DNA of 64,000 nucleotides from an uncultured Chitinophagaceae bacterium (GCA_936908745.1 CAKZFX010000019.1:58249-122248), one strand, 5' to 3'; positions 46,101 through 52,924 are shown, counted from the stretch's first letter. The notes: generated by a model not told the origin, from the sequence alone. Translations and numbers: made by a program.

Positions 46101-46887
46101 CTTCCGGCTCTGCTGAAACAAGAAAGTCATTGATCCAGATTTTATAGGAACCTGAAACCCCGAGCCGCAGGATCACATCCTGTGCAGACGGGCTGTTTAC
46201 AAATGATTGCGCATAGATCACAGCATTATTGATATCGTGGTGATATTCAAAATCCCACCAATGGCCGAGGTTATGTCCCATCGGGAACCATTTGATATCC
46301 GCTCCTTTGTTGTTTTTAAACACATAGGTTTTTTCGGGATGCGCCAGCACACCATAGTCTTTGTTGAAACCACTGCCTGACACATTTTCAAAAGAACCTA
46401 CCGTGCTCCAGTTGCCTATTTCGCTGTATTGGGCATATAAATTTTTACTTTCTTTAATATCGTTTCGCTGGTAAGCGGTTACAGCGAGATTACTGTAGGC
46501 TAATGCCCTTAATGTGGAAGTAGCTTTTGAATCCTTTGCCAGGTCCTCAATGTATTTTGTAATTTTCTTTCCACCCGATGATGCACTGAAAATGCCCGAT
46601 GTCCAGAAAGCATGGATATAGGGATACGGATTTTCTGTTTTGGCTAAAAACCGTAATAAATAATCAGCGCCTTTTTCATAATGCTCGTTCGACAACTCCA
46701 CCATCGCAAGCGTCAGTAATGCTGCTTCGGCTTCTGTTTGTGATGCAGTAAGATCGGTGAGAATGGAGAGGGCTTCTTTTTGTTTGTTCTCTTTGAGGAG
46801 AAGGTCATGTGCCTTTTTTAATGACGGCTGACAATAACTTGTGAAGAAAGCAGTTAAAAAAACTGCCAGGATTAATAATCGTTTCAT
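43141..46887 (-). CDS. Large TPR / DUF3857 / transglutaminase-like exported protein
   Basis: About 1248 residues from MKRLLILAVF; the signal peptide ends TSYCQ. The N-terminal half consists of TPR-like helical repeats (IHAFWTSGIFSAS, ALAYSNLAVTAYQRNDIKES, IGNYHYKKGRLLEAQGKKSQAM) around a carbohydrate-binding-like beta insertion (WWDFEYHHDINNAVIYAQSF). A DUF3857 domain follows (IERKAELLKKDG-type strand pattern near residue 730), then a transglutaminase-like domain with the full triad: Cys in RLGDCKDLSTLF, His in GFNHCIAQL and Asp in VELTDKN. The C-terminal part is DUF3858-like. Probably a periplasmic protein-modifying or peptidase-like enzyme. The in-frame extension to 47031 overlaps pdeM and lacks a signal, so it is rejected. 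Confidence 0.85.
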   Translation of the reverse strand: MKRLLILAVFLTAFFTSYCQPSLKKAHDLLLKENKQKEALSILTDLTASQTEAEAALLTLAMVELSNEHYEKGADYLLRFLAKTENPYPYIHAFWTSGIFSASSGGKKITKYIEDLAKDSKATSTLRALAYSNLAVTAYQRNDIKESKNLYAQYSEIGNWSTVGSFENVSGSGFNKDYGVLAHPEKTYVFKNNKGADIKWFPMGHNLGHWWDFEYHHDINNAVIYAQSFVNSPSAQDVILRLGVSGSYKIWINDFLVSAEPEERNTNFDVYSFTAKLKAGYNRILVQLGSAEIDNSNFMVRFTDMNDKLITNLTSQADYVAYEKESGYEVKKLPFYPESFFEKRLAQNPDNFIDMMMLISVYNQNDKKYEARKIASKLKEKWPVSTLVAEKVIESYSRDNNNTDLTREFESIKSNDPESFYALLLRYNDAMEKEDYTEATQLLNRRENLYGDSKAIINSRIKIHAIRKEYETLLKLLEVAYRTYPEDAGFAQMQYLITFNTTKDAKKSASILKSYLDNYYSEDISNLLITNYMENGKKDEAFKMYKKYMETFPFATNKYSVISDQYFSMQDYGTAIEWMDKALEKAPYIGNYHYKKGRLLEAQGKKSQAMTEMQTAITYNPGNFEARKKIRQLEGRKDLFEYFAKNDIDKIVKAAPKAADYPNDNSVYLLEDMRQIVYPENGASEEQYQLLIKVMNNAGIDRWKEVSLPYNYYTEKLIIEKAELLKKDGTKVQAETNDNEVVFSSLEVGDVLHVLYRKEVVYYGKLAEHFWEEFSFNGGLPVKEGRYSLIVPKNKKFSYKMYNTDLKPVETDLDDTYKMYTWERKELGSIKSEPYMPAYTDIVERVVVTSIPDWNYVANWYRDLSSVKAKSDFEVKEKVKELLSGKENLPALEKARLFYNYIEENFSYSNIPFLHSALTPQRASRTLQTRLGDCKDLSTLFVAMCQEAGLDASLVLVDTRDNGDSNLDLPTIGFNHCIAQLKVGNSKYLVELTDKNLPFGSMGYTLLNANGLFIPKESETATGASLVKLGTPNRPLNTIDRTTNLTFTNSNVFMERRSKRSGAETSVIREGYKDKGDEDNRKDLSESLASEFNKKVTLKDLSITNLEDLSDTLTFFNSFTVENFTSELLGMQVFRLPWSDTYKSLDFISLEKRTFPFSFWQFSATPYDKEVMTITLPAGKKMAEPPVNASFACSALSYSLTFQVKPDKIIATREVKYLKDQIDPSEYAAFKDFILKLGVADSKQYAIK

Positions 46888-46975
46888 ATTTGTAGTTTCG
46901 GTGCCGGCAATATAAGAAAAATAAGAATTTTTACTATACCAGAAATACCGGATCATTTCATAAACGGCGTAAAGT

Positions 46976-47629
46976 ATGTATGTATTAGACTGGAGAGGGC
47001 AAAAGCTGGTTATCCACCCTGGCCGGGCCATTTTTTGGGAAGAGAAAAAAGCCCTTATCCTTAGCGATCTTCATTTAGGAAAAACAGGTCATTTCCGAAA
47101 ATCAGGGATTGCTGTTCCGCAAAATGTTTACAAAGAAGACTTACAACGGTTGTTTTCTCTCATCCAGTTTTTTAAACCTGCTGAATTAATCATCGTCGGC
47201 GATCTTTTTCATAGCCGGGAAAACAAAGAGCTGGACCTGTTTAAAAAATGGCGCAGCGATTTGTCGCCTGTTGCTTTTCATTTGGTAAAAGGAAACCATG
47301 ATATATTACCCGCAGCATGGTACCAATCGGCCGATATCACGGTTACGGAAAATGAATTGAACCAACACCCGTTTAGTTTTATTCATGATCCATTGGAACA
47401 ACCAACTATTGGTGAGGAAGAGAAGTATTATTTTACCGGGCATATACATCCGGGTGTAAGCATAAGAGGAATGGCAAAACAGTCCTTACACTTTCCTTGT
47501 TTTTATTTTACAGAAACCTATTGCATTCTCCCGGCCTTCAGCCGTTTTACAGGAACAGTCAGCGTACCCGCGAAGAAGGGTGACCATGTGTTTGCGATTG
47601 TAGAAAATTCGATTATTAAAGTAGGATGA
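46976..47629 (+). CDS. pdeM: Ligase-associated DNA damage response endonuclease PdeM
   Basis: 217 residues of the calcineurin-like metallophosphoesterase fold. The metal-binding motifs run in order: SDLHLGK (Asp31, His33), VGDLFHSREN (about residue 75), KGNHDI (about 105) and TGHIHPG (about 151). The family is named for its association with a DNA ligase, Lhr-like helicase and exonuclease in a repair cassette; the helicase is at 40580-43102, separated only by the opposite-strand DUF3857 gene. Start MYVLDWRGQK at 46976 is the only good choice. Nuclease or phosphodiesterase activity is known for the family, not visible here. Confidence 0.9.
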   Translation: MYVLDWRGQKLVIHPGRAIFWEEKKALILSDLHLGKTGHFRKSGIAVPQNVYKEDLQRLFSLIQFFKPAELIIVGDLFHSRENKELDLFKKWRSDLSPVAFHLVKGNHDILPAAWYQSADITVTENELNQHPFSFIHDPLEQPTIGEEEKYYFTGHIHPGVSIRGMAKQSLHFPCFYFTETYCILPAFSRFTGTVSVPAKKGDHVFAIVENSIIKVG

Positions 47630-47975
47630 TTTTTCCCACAAAGGCCACGGAGACTCACGGAGGAAAAGAGAGCCACTGAGAGAGCTATCATTTCACGCAA
47701 AGACGCTAAGATTTCGCAAACCTGCCTGTCGCCAGACAGGGCCACGAAGAAAAACAAAGAATCCCTTTGCACCAGGTTAGCGGTTAAATTTCTCTGCGAA
47801 ACTCTTCATCTCTCGCTCTCTGCTGTGAAAAATTTCACGCAAAGCCGCAAAGTTTACGCAAAGAAATACATAAGAATTTTGACCTTAGCGTCTTTCCGCC
47901 TTAGCGGTTAAATCTCTCTCTGCGAAACTCTTTTTCTCTTGTTCTCTGCGGTTGAATTAAATGTCAAAATGACAC
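47630..47975. repeat. 346-base block of dispersed repeats (CACGGAG / CGCAAAG type)
   Basis: No gene. Holds GCCACGGAGACTCACGGAGG, TTTCACGCAAAGACGC, CACGCAAAGCCGCAAAG, TTAGCGGTTAAAT (twice, about 47782 and 47902), CTCTGCGAAACTC (twice, about 47791 and 47921) and CTCTGCGG. A palindrome CCTGTC-GCCA-GACAGG (47725-47740) interrupts one unit. This is the known repeat family that yields false ORFs in both strands; see also 35373-35539. Confidence 0.8.
47725..47740. repeat. Palindrome nested inside the repeat block
   Basis: CCTGTC-GCCA-GACAGG, six-base-pair hairpin. It sits where the flanking repeat text (GATTTCGCAAA and CCACGAAGAAAAAC) would otherwise read on continuously, suggesting a later insertion into the older repeat. 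Confidence 0.45.
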
Positions 47976-48725
47976 TTAATTCAACCGCTTCTTCAACGTA
48001 CTCACCTGGCTTTGCAGGTCAGAAACAATGTTTGCCAGTTGACCCATATCCCAACGATGTTGCGCATTCGCTTTTGCAATCACCACCTGCGCCTGCCACA
48101 TTTCCAGTACATCTTCTGCATTCATCGTATAAGGATGATACGTCGGGTTGTCACTGATCAGCGTTAATTTATTTTTTGCACGGCCATCTTTTTGTATGCG
48201 TTTATACACGATACCTTCGTGGCGCGATACCACGATACAAGCCGTATCATTTTTTACATCGTCCACTTTGTCGATCTTCTCTCCCACGATCACCGAACCA
48301 CTTGGCGTTGGCAACATAGAATCACCGATGATCTCAAAGGCACGATAATTACCACCCGAAAGCATCGGCAGCGTAAACGTATTCAGTTCATCCACAAATT
48401 CAGGATCGGCATAACCGGCCAGGTAACCCGCAGCCGCTTTTACCGGCACAAACGGAATATCCGGGCGACCGGAAGCCAGTTTCATCGCCCGTCGCTTGGC
48501 GACATAATTCGTTTTGTTATCACTTAAATCTTTGCGCAGAATTTCATCTAACGTCAGCTTAAAAATATCGCAGACCACTTCCAGCACATCAATGCGGGGA
48601 TCGGCCCTTTCTTCTTCATAAGCTCCCAGCAGGGAACGTTTGATGCGTAATTTCTGGGCGAATTCCTCCTGTGTCCATCCACGGAGTTTTCTTAAATACT
48701 TCAGGTTTTGATTAGCAAGACCCAT
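47976..48725 (-). CDS. XRE-family regulator with S24/LexA-like C-terminal domain
   Basis: 249 residues. The N-terminal HTH_XRE domain (about residues 7-62) is LRGWTQEEFAQKL with recognition region RSLLGAYEEERADPR. A linker holds an Ala99-Gly100 pair (KAAAGY), the kind of bond cut in LexA/CI proteins. The S24 domain has the serine motif IIGDSMLP (Ser136) and a lysine in IVYKRIQK (Lys175), so the self-cleavage dyad appears intact. A C-terminal coiled-coil tail (QLANIVSDLQSQVSTLKKRL) may aid oligomerisation. Two palindromes lie over its own promoter, pointing to autorepression. No phage genes are near, so a cellular stress regulator is more likely than a prophage repressor. The target regulon is unknown. 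Confidence 0.85.
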   Translation of the reverse strand: MGLANQNLKYLRKLRGWTQEEFAQKLRIKRSLLGAYEEERADPRIDVLEVVCDIFKLTLDEILRKDLSDNKTNYVAKRRAMKLASGRPDIPFVPVKAAAGYLAGYADPEFVDELNTFTLPMLSGGNYRAFEIIGDSMLPTPSGSVIVGEKIDKVDDVKNDTACIVVSRHEGIVYKRIQKDGRAKNKLTLISDNPTYHPYTMNAEDVLEMWQAQVVIAKANAQHRWDMGQLANIVSDLQSQVSTLKKRLN

Positions 48726-48730
48726 AGTTG

Positions 48731-48745
48731 ACTAATTTAATTAGT
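48731..48745. promoter_or_regulatory. Operator 1 for the XRE-S24 regulator
   Basis: ACTAATT-T-AATTAGT, a perfect 15-base palindrome just downstream of the putative -7 box and six bases before the regulator's ATG. It shares the core CTAATTwAATTAG with operator 2. Confidence 0.7.
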
Positions 48746-48746
48746 T

Positions 48747-48777
48747 GCAATTTACTAATTAAATTAGAATTTCCAAA
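48747..48777 (-). promoter_or_regulatory. Putative promoter of the XRE-S24 regulator
   Basis: Minus strand TTTG (48777-48774), exactly 19 bases, then TAAATTGC (48754-48747), a partial match to TAnnTTTG. Operator 2 falls inside the spacer and operator 1 over the start region. Confidence 0.45.
48754..48768. promoter_or_regulatory. Operator 2 for the XRE-S24 regulator
   Basis: ACTAATT-A-AATTAGA with a 13-base perfect palindromic core CTAATTAAATTAG. Its centre is 23 bases from operator 1, about two helical turns, which suits cooperative dimer binding. Confidence 0.7.
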
Positions 48778-48797
48778 CAATTTGCTAACATTCCTGT

Positions 48798-48829
48798 TTT
48801 GGCTAAGAGTTAAAAAACAGGGATTTTTG
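48798..48829 (+). promoter_or_regulatory. Putative promoter of surE
   Basis: TTTG (48798-48801), 20 bases, then GATTTTTG (48822-48829), which fits TAnnTTTG except for the first base. It ends six bases before the surE ATG, suggesting a very short or absent leader. Confidence 0.45.
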
Positions 48830-48835
48830 TAGTGT

Positions 48836-49693
48836 ATGGCAACAAAGAAGAAGCAATTATCAGTAGAGAGTAAGAACGATCCCAAACATGTAAAGACGCC
48901 AAAGAAGCAAAAAGCGTCTGTAAAAAAAGGCCCGCCTGTTATCCTGATCACGAATGATGATGGCATCACGGCGCCGGGCATCCGCAACCTTGTGGAAGCG
49001 GTAAAAGACCTTGGCAAAGTGGTGGTGGTGGCGCCTGATAAACCTCAATCGGGCATGGGTCATGCGATCACGATCGGTCACCCGCTGCGTTTGCAAAAAG
49101 TACAATTGTTTGATGGCATAGAATCCTATTCCTGTACGGGTACGCCGGTAGATTGTGTGAAGCTGGCCGTTGACAAAGTATTGCATCGCAAACCGGATTT
49201 GTGCCTCAGCGGTATCAACCACGGCGCCAACCATAGTATCAACGTTATTTATTCCGGCACCATGTCGGCCGCTGTGGAAGCTGCGATTGAAAGCATTCCT
49301 TCGGCTGGTTTTTCGTTGCTGGATTATAATATTGAAGCCGATTTTTCAGGTGCACGCATGTATGCAAGAAAGGTGGTGGAAATGATGCTGAAAACAAAAC
49401 TGGACAAGCATACGGTGTTGAACGTAAATATTCCTTCCATGCCTGCCGACCTGTTAAAAGGAATAAAAGTATGCCGGCAGGCGTATGCTAAATACGAAGA
49501 GGACTTTATTGAACGTTCTGATCCGCATGGCCGGATGTATTACTGGCTGACGGGTGAATTTGTAAACTTTGACAAAGGAAAAGACACCGATGTGTGGGCA
49601 TTGGCGCATGATTATGTAAGCGTGGTGCCTGTGCAGTTTGATTTAACCAACTACGAACAAAAAGCGAAACTTGAAAAACAATGGCAACAATGA
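48836..49693 (+). CDS. surE: 5'-nucleotidase SurE with lysine-rich N-terminal extension
   Basis: 285 residues. The SurE core starts at about residue 35 with ILITNDDGITAPG (Asn40, Asp41 and Asp42 region binding metal), then VVAPDKPQSGMGHAIT, YSCTGTPVDCVKLA and LSGINHGANHSINVIYSGTMSAAVEA, all standard. It dephosphorylates nucleoside 5'- and 3'-monophosphates. The first about 33 residues (many K, S and P) are an extension not found in typical SurE, with no later ATG before the core, so it appears genuine. It overlaps the next gene by 13 bases and heads surE - small membrane protein - lpxB. Confidence 0.93.
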   Translation: MATKKKQLSVESKNDPKHVKTPKKQKASVKKGPPVILITNDDGITAPGIRNLVEAVKDLGKVVVVAPDKPQSGMGHAITIGHPLRLQKVQLFDGIESYSCTGTPVDCVKLAVDKVLHRKPDLCLSGINHGANHSINVIYSGTMSAAVEAAIESIPSAGFSLLDYNIEADFSGARMYARKVVEMMLKTKLDKHTVLNVNIPSMPADLLKGIKVCRQAYAKYEEDFIERSDPHGRMYYWLTGEFVNFDKGKDTDVWALAHDYVSVVPVQFDLTNYEQKAKLEKQWQQ

Positions 49694-49986
49694 TCTTTAA
49701 AAAAGACAACTTCCGTCTCGGTCTTGCAATGGGAATGATCGGCCCGATACTGGGTTTGGTGGTCATTTACTTTATCAAATTCCCGTCCATTAGTTTTAAA
49801 GAGTTTTTGGAAACCTTTTTGAATACCAACCGCCTGATCACATCGATTGGTTCCTTGTCATTGCTGGCAAACGTCGTTCTGTTTACATTGTATGTCAATA
49901 CACATCGTGATAACACAGCCAAAGGCATTTTCATTATGACCTTGTTCTATGGCATTGGCATTTTGTTATTGAAAATCCTGAACTGA
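49681..49986 (+). CDS. Small hypothetical membrane protein between surE and lpxB
   Basis: 101 residues with three predicted membrane helices: LGLAMGMIGPILGLVVIYFI (about 13-32), SIGSLSLLANVVLFTLYV (about 55-72) and GIFIMTLFYGIGILLLKIL (about 82-100). N-terminus KKDN, positive. I do not recognise a characterised family. The start overlaps the surE end by 13 bases and lpxB begins 32 bases after its stop, so it is almost surely translated in this operon. An envelope-related role is suggested only by lpxB. Confidence 0.75.
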   Translation: MATMIFKKDNFRLGLAMGMIGPILGLVVIYFIKFPSISFKEFLETFLNTNRLITSIGSLSLLANVVLFTLYVNTHRDNTAKGIFIMTLFYGIGILLLKILN

Positions 49987-50018
49987 TAATCGCTTACGCT
50001 ATAAACTTCCGTTAACAG

Positions 50019-51128
50019 ATGAAATATTACATTATTGCCGGTGAAGCCTCCGGCGACCTGCACGGAAGCAATCTCATCAAGGAATTAAAAAAGCTGGACA
50101 CATCGGCCGATATACGCTGCTGGGGCGGCGATAAAATGGAAGCGGCCGGTGCCACATTGGTAAAACATTACCGGGAACTGGCGTTTATGGGTTTTGTGGA
50201 AGTGCTGAAAAACATCCGCACTATTTTTAAAAACCTGGCCTTCTGCAAAAAAGATATTCTTGCTTACAAACCCGACACATTGATCCTGGTTGACTATCCC
50301 GGTTTCAATTTGCGTATTGCCAAATGGTCAAAGGAGCAGGGTTTAAAAGTCATCTACTATATTTCGCCTCAGGTGTGGGCATGGAAAGAAGGCCGGGTGA
50401 AAATGATGAAACAGTGCATTGATAAAATGCTCGTCATCCTTCCTTTTGAAAAAGAATACTATCAAAAAAAATGGGATTGGAATGTTGAATATGTAGGCCA
50501 CCCGCTGGCCGAAGTGGTGGCTGCCCAAAAACAAAAACCGGTTGAATCGTTTTCAGGTAAACCTATTGTAGCCATACTGCCGGGAAGCCGTCAGCAGGAG
50601 ATATTAAAAAAACTGCCGGTGATGCTGGAAGCCAGCAAAGCATTTCCCGATCATCAATTTATTGTGGCCAAAGCGCCGGGTATTGAAGAAAGTTTTTATG
50701 ATGAATTGCTGAAACCTTTTTCAAACGTTTCTTACGTTACCGGCAAAACCTATGAGTTGCTGAAGCAATCCAATGCAGCGATGGTGACATCCGGCACCGC
50801 CACGTTGGAAACCGCTTTATTCGGTGTACCGGAAGTGGTTTGTTACAAAGGTTCATACCTCTCTTACCAGATCGGCAAACGGGTGGTGAAGGTCAAATAT
50901 ATTTCGCTGGTGAACCTTATTATGGATAAGCTAGTGGTAAAGGAATTGATACAGGACGACCTGACTGCCGGTAATCTTATTACCGAATTAACGGCTTTGC
51001 TGACCAATGAAACAAAAAGAGAACAATTGAAAAAGGATTATGAGGCTCTTACTAATCTTCTAAGTGAAAGAGGAAACGCTTCGGCCACTGCGGCACAATC
51101 CATCCACCAGTTTCTACTTCAGCAATAA
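50019..51128 (+). CDS. lpxB: Lipid-A-disaccharide synthase
   Basis: 369 residues, a GT19-family glycosyltransferase joining UDP-2,3-diacylglucosamine and lipid X to form the lipid A disaccharide. Signatures: AGEASGDLHGSNLI at the N-terminus, VDYPGFNLRIAKW, YYISPQVWAWKEGRVK, VGHPLAE, AILPGSRQQEI and SGTATLETALFGVPEVVCYK. A peripheral inner-membrane enzyme and a sign of a conventional lipid A outer membrane. Last gene of the surE operon; its stop overlaps the convergent DUF6728-like gene by 15 bases. Confidence 0.96.
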   Translation: MKYYIIAGEASGDLHGSNLIKELKKLDTSADIRCWGGDKMEAAGATLVKHYRELAFMGFVEVLKNIRTIFKNLAFCKKDILAYKPDTLILVDYPGFNLRIAKWSKEQGLKVIYYISPQVWAWKEGRVKMMKQCIDKMLVILPFEKEYYQKKWDWNVEYVGHPLAEVVAAQKQKPVESFSGKPIVAILPGSRQQEILKKLPVMLEASKAFPDHQFIVAKAPGIEESFYDELLKPFSNVSYVTGKTYELLKQSNAAMVTSGTATLETALFGVPEVVCYKGSYLSYQIGKRVVKVKYISLVNLIMDKLVVKELIQDDLTAGNLITELTALLTNETKREQLKKDYEALTNLLSERGNASATAAQSIHQFLLQQ

Positions 51129-51278
51129 CTTTAGTGCGAGGATAATCAGGCAAAGGATAAAGACAAAAAGGCTGATCCGGTTGATACCGTGCATGTAGCC
51201 AATCCACTTGTCTTTTGGCCTTGAGGGATCTTTCTTTTTAAGGTATAAATATTCTGCTATCTGCCGGAAAACGCCCAT
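51114..51278 (-). CDS. Small DUF6728-like membrane protein
   Basis: About 54 residues from MGVFRQIAEYLYL. Pattern: FRQIAEYLYLKKKDPSRPK, then WIGYMHGINRISLFVF, and a C-terminal helix FILCLIILALKLLLK. This KKDP...MHGINRIS layout fits the small DUF6728 family of Bacteroidota, recalled from memory and not tested. Unknown function, single span. The longer in-frame reading to 51344 is rejected because it would precede the TACCTTTG box (51283-51290). It overlaps the lpxB 3' end tail to tail. Confidence 0.6.
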   Translation of the reverse strand: MGVFRQIAEYLYLKKKDPSRPKDKWIGYMHGINRISLFVFILCLIILALKLLLK

Positions 51279-51282
51279 AGTA

Positions 51283-51290
51283 CAAAGGTA
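51283..51290 (-). promoter_or_regulatory. Putative -7 box of the DUF6728-like gene
   Basis: Minus strand TACCTTTG, an exact TAnnTTTG match ending four bases before the ATG at 51278; no -33 element at the usual distance. Confidence 0.35.
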
Positions 51291-51352
51291 CGAAATGTTG
51301 GAAATCTCGGGTTGGCACCGCAGATAGCATTGATAAACAACCACTCCTAAAG

Positions 51353-51383
51353 TTTGTAAGAAAACCGGAAACCCCTATTTTTG
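51353..51383 (+). promoter_or_regulatory. Promoter of the tRNA relic / tRNA-Ala unit
   Basis: TTTG (51353-51356), exactly 19 bases, TATTTTTG (51376-51383): a perfect TTTG-N19-TAnnTTTG match. Transcription should start near 51390, four bases before the tRNA-like relic. Confidence 0.8.
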
Positions 51384-51393
51384 CTACCCGCTT

Positions 51394-51467
51394 GGGGAAT
51401 TAGTTTAGTTGACCTGAGCGTCCCGTTGGTAAGCGGGAAGGTCACTGATTCGACTAAAGAGTTTTTA
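51394..51467 (+). pseudogene. Decayed tRNA, Thr(GGT)-like anticodon arm, upstream of tRNA-Ala
   Basis: 74 bases in tRNA register: GGGGAATTAG start identical to the following tRNA-Ala, a D arm with GTTT/GAGC wobble pairs, an anticodon arm CCCG-TTGGTAA-GCGGG that would be perfect with one missing C (loop TTGGTAA gives GGT, threonine), an intact TTCGACT T-loop but a T stem with three of five mismatches, and a 3' acceptor strand GTTTTTA pairing with GGGGAAT only by wobble. It is most simply a tRNA pseudogene, still behind an intact promoter. Confidence 0.6.
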
Positions 51468-51474
51468 CGAAAAT

Positions 51475-51549
<75 letters not shown>

Positions 51550-51550
51550 A

Positions 51551-51576
51551 AAAAATCCGCCTCCCGGCGGATTTTT
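51551..51576. terminator. Bidirectional terminator of tRNA-Ala and the DUF6263 gene
   Basis: AAAAATCCGCC-TCCC-GGCGGATTTTT (51551-51561 with 51566-51576): 11-base-pair stem with A and T runs, between the tRNA and the convergent lipoprotein gene. Confidence 0.93.
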
Positions 51577-51590
51577 CAGTTCAAAGAGGT

Positions 51591-52526
51591 TCACAGTTTC
51601 TTACCTTTTATCGTCGTAGTTGTTTTGATCTTGATCGGTATTTCTCTTCCCATCATTTGCAATACGCCTTCAATATTTGTTTTTATTCTGCAAGCAATCA
51701 GCATACCTGTTTCTTTTTCCATTTCAAATTCAGATTCCTGCTCACCAGTCAGTACAATACTTGCCTTTCCTCCTCCCGGAACAACTACCTGGTCGGCTCC
51801 ACTGGAAATTTTTCCTGTAGCACCAATAATAGCGATCTTCTCGTTGATCGTTTTGAGCTTATACATCCCTGTTACAACTATCGGAAAATCGCCTCCTTGT
51901 TTGGATGTTAATTTCCACTCATCTCCGATCGCTACCACAGAATCAGGAAAGATCTTGAACAATTGATCAAGATTCTTTTTAACCAGCGCATCACCAAAAG
52001 AACGCTCCCACTGTTCTTTGGCCGCACGTTGGCCTGCCAGGTCGTTCGGGTCCATCGCTGCAGCTATTTTGTTGCCTACTTCTTCGTAGCCTCTCATATT
52101 TATTACCTGGCCTTTCTCATCCAGTGTAACAGTGATTTTTCCCTCACGCAGGAAACTCAGGATTTTTTGAGTAGCACTAAATGGCGTTACTTCATCACTG
52201 GCTTCTGCTTCGGTAACCTGGTCACCATTTTTACTGTATAAGCGGATTTTTTTATAAGCAGCGGTTAACAACAAATTGCCTATACTATCCCTGTCAAAAT
52301 GACATTGCAGTTGTGTTTCTGTACTGCTCTCATTCTTTATTTCTTTATCATCTATTTCCAAAACAGATGAGTTTTCATTTTTTACTTCGTAAGCATAAGA
52401 AGATCCTGAAGCAGGGTTGAGTTTTAACTGGTAAGTTTTAGCCGGGTCAAATTTATCATCATTGCCTTGTGGTGGTTTGCAACTTAACCCTATTAATATT
52501 ACGACGTAAAAAAAGAGATTTCGCAT
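51591..52526 (-). CDS. DUF6263-like lipoprotein
   Basis: 311 residues. Lipoprotein signal ending LIGLSC (Cys16). A beta-rich body follows with lysine-rich and acidic strands: YQLKLNPASGSSYAYEVKNE at the start, a helix-containing middle (NLDQLFKIFPDSVVAIGDEWKL), and a closing set of strands ending REIPIKIKTTTTIKGKKL. The pattern (G-x-Y-x-Y early, WKL after GDE, a conserved repeat of strands) matches DUF6263 of Bacteroidota; I am fairly but not fully sure. Unknown function, envelope-anchored. It stands alone between the tRNA terminator and the toxin-immunity locus. Confidence 0.65.
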   Translation of the reverse strand: MRNLFFYVVILIGLSCKPPQGNDDKFDPAKTYQLKLNPASGSSYAYEVKNENSSVLEIDDKEIKNESSTETQLQCHFDRDSIGNLLLTAAYKKIRLYSKNGDQVTEAEASDEVTPFSATQKILSFLREGKITVTLDEKGQVINMRGYEEVGNKIAAAMDPNDLAGQRAAKEQWERSFGDALVKKNLDQLFKIFPDSVVAIGDEWKLTSKQGGDFPIVVTGMYKLKTINEKIAIIGATGKISSGADQVVVPGGGKASIVLTGEQESEFEMEKETGMLIACRIKTNIEGVLQMMGREIPIKIKTTTTIKGKKL

Positions 52527-52621
52527 AAATATAAGAATGTTGACCCTTAGCTATTTCTTCTGATTAGGGAATAAGAAAGACGAAGTGAGAATAAATTAAG
52601 TTCGGGCATCAGATAAAAAAT

Positions 52622-52912
52622 TTATGTTGTTTCATTTAAATACTGTTCAACTGCCTTTAAAATATTGTGAAGACGTAAACTTTTAACTATTAAATCGGGA
52701 GGTTTCAGCATCTCACTTTGTGAAATAATAAAAGTATTTAACTGTTTTTCTAAATATTTAACCGTCCAAACATTTAGCCCTATTCCTTCATTATCATTGG
52801 CAAATATTTTTATGTTCATAAATGAGGACTCTAACTCTTCCTCACTCAAAAGAATTACTTCCGATTCTGTCCAAACAGAATAGTATCCATCATTATAAAA
52901 ATATTTCTTCAT
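52622..52912 (-). CDS. Putative immunity protein for the RHS toxin
   Basis: 96 residues, acidic, no signal peptide or membrane segment: MKKYFYNDGYYSVW, an acidic stretch (LSEEELESSF), then mixed alpha/beta sequence ending AVEQYLNETT. I recognise no family. It starts 12 bases after the stop of the RHS gene, on the same strand, in A+T-rich DNA (about 28% G+C in 52801-52860). A small cytoplasmic acidic ORF immediately downstream of a polymorphic toxin is the standard place of its immunity gene, so the function is inferred from position. Confidence 0.6.
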   Translation of the reverse strand: MKKYFYNDGYYSVWTESEVILLSEEELESSFMNIKIFANDNEGIGLNVWTVKYLEKQLNTFIISQSEMLKPPDLIVKSLRLHNILKAVEQYLNETT

Positions 52913-52924
52913 TACAATTTTATA

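Noticed and set aside
43141..47031. Longer start of the DUF3857 protein at 47031.
   Set aside because: It would overlap the start of pdeM and bury the signal peptide that begins at 46887.
47518..47772. Minus-strand ORF of 84 codons in the repeat block.
   Set aside because: Made of the CACGGAG/CGCAAAG repeat text, a known source of false ORFs; no domain or start support.
47976..48725. Prophage CI-like repressor marking a prophage.
   Set aside because: XRE-S24 architecture alone is not enough; no integrase, structural or lysis gene is nearby and flanks are chromosomal.
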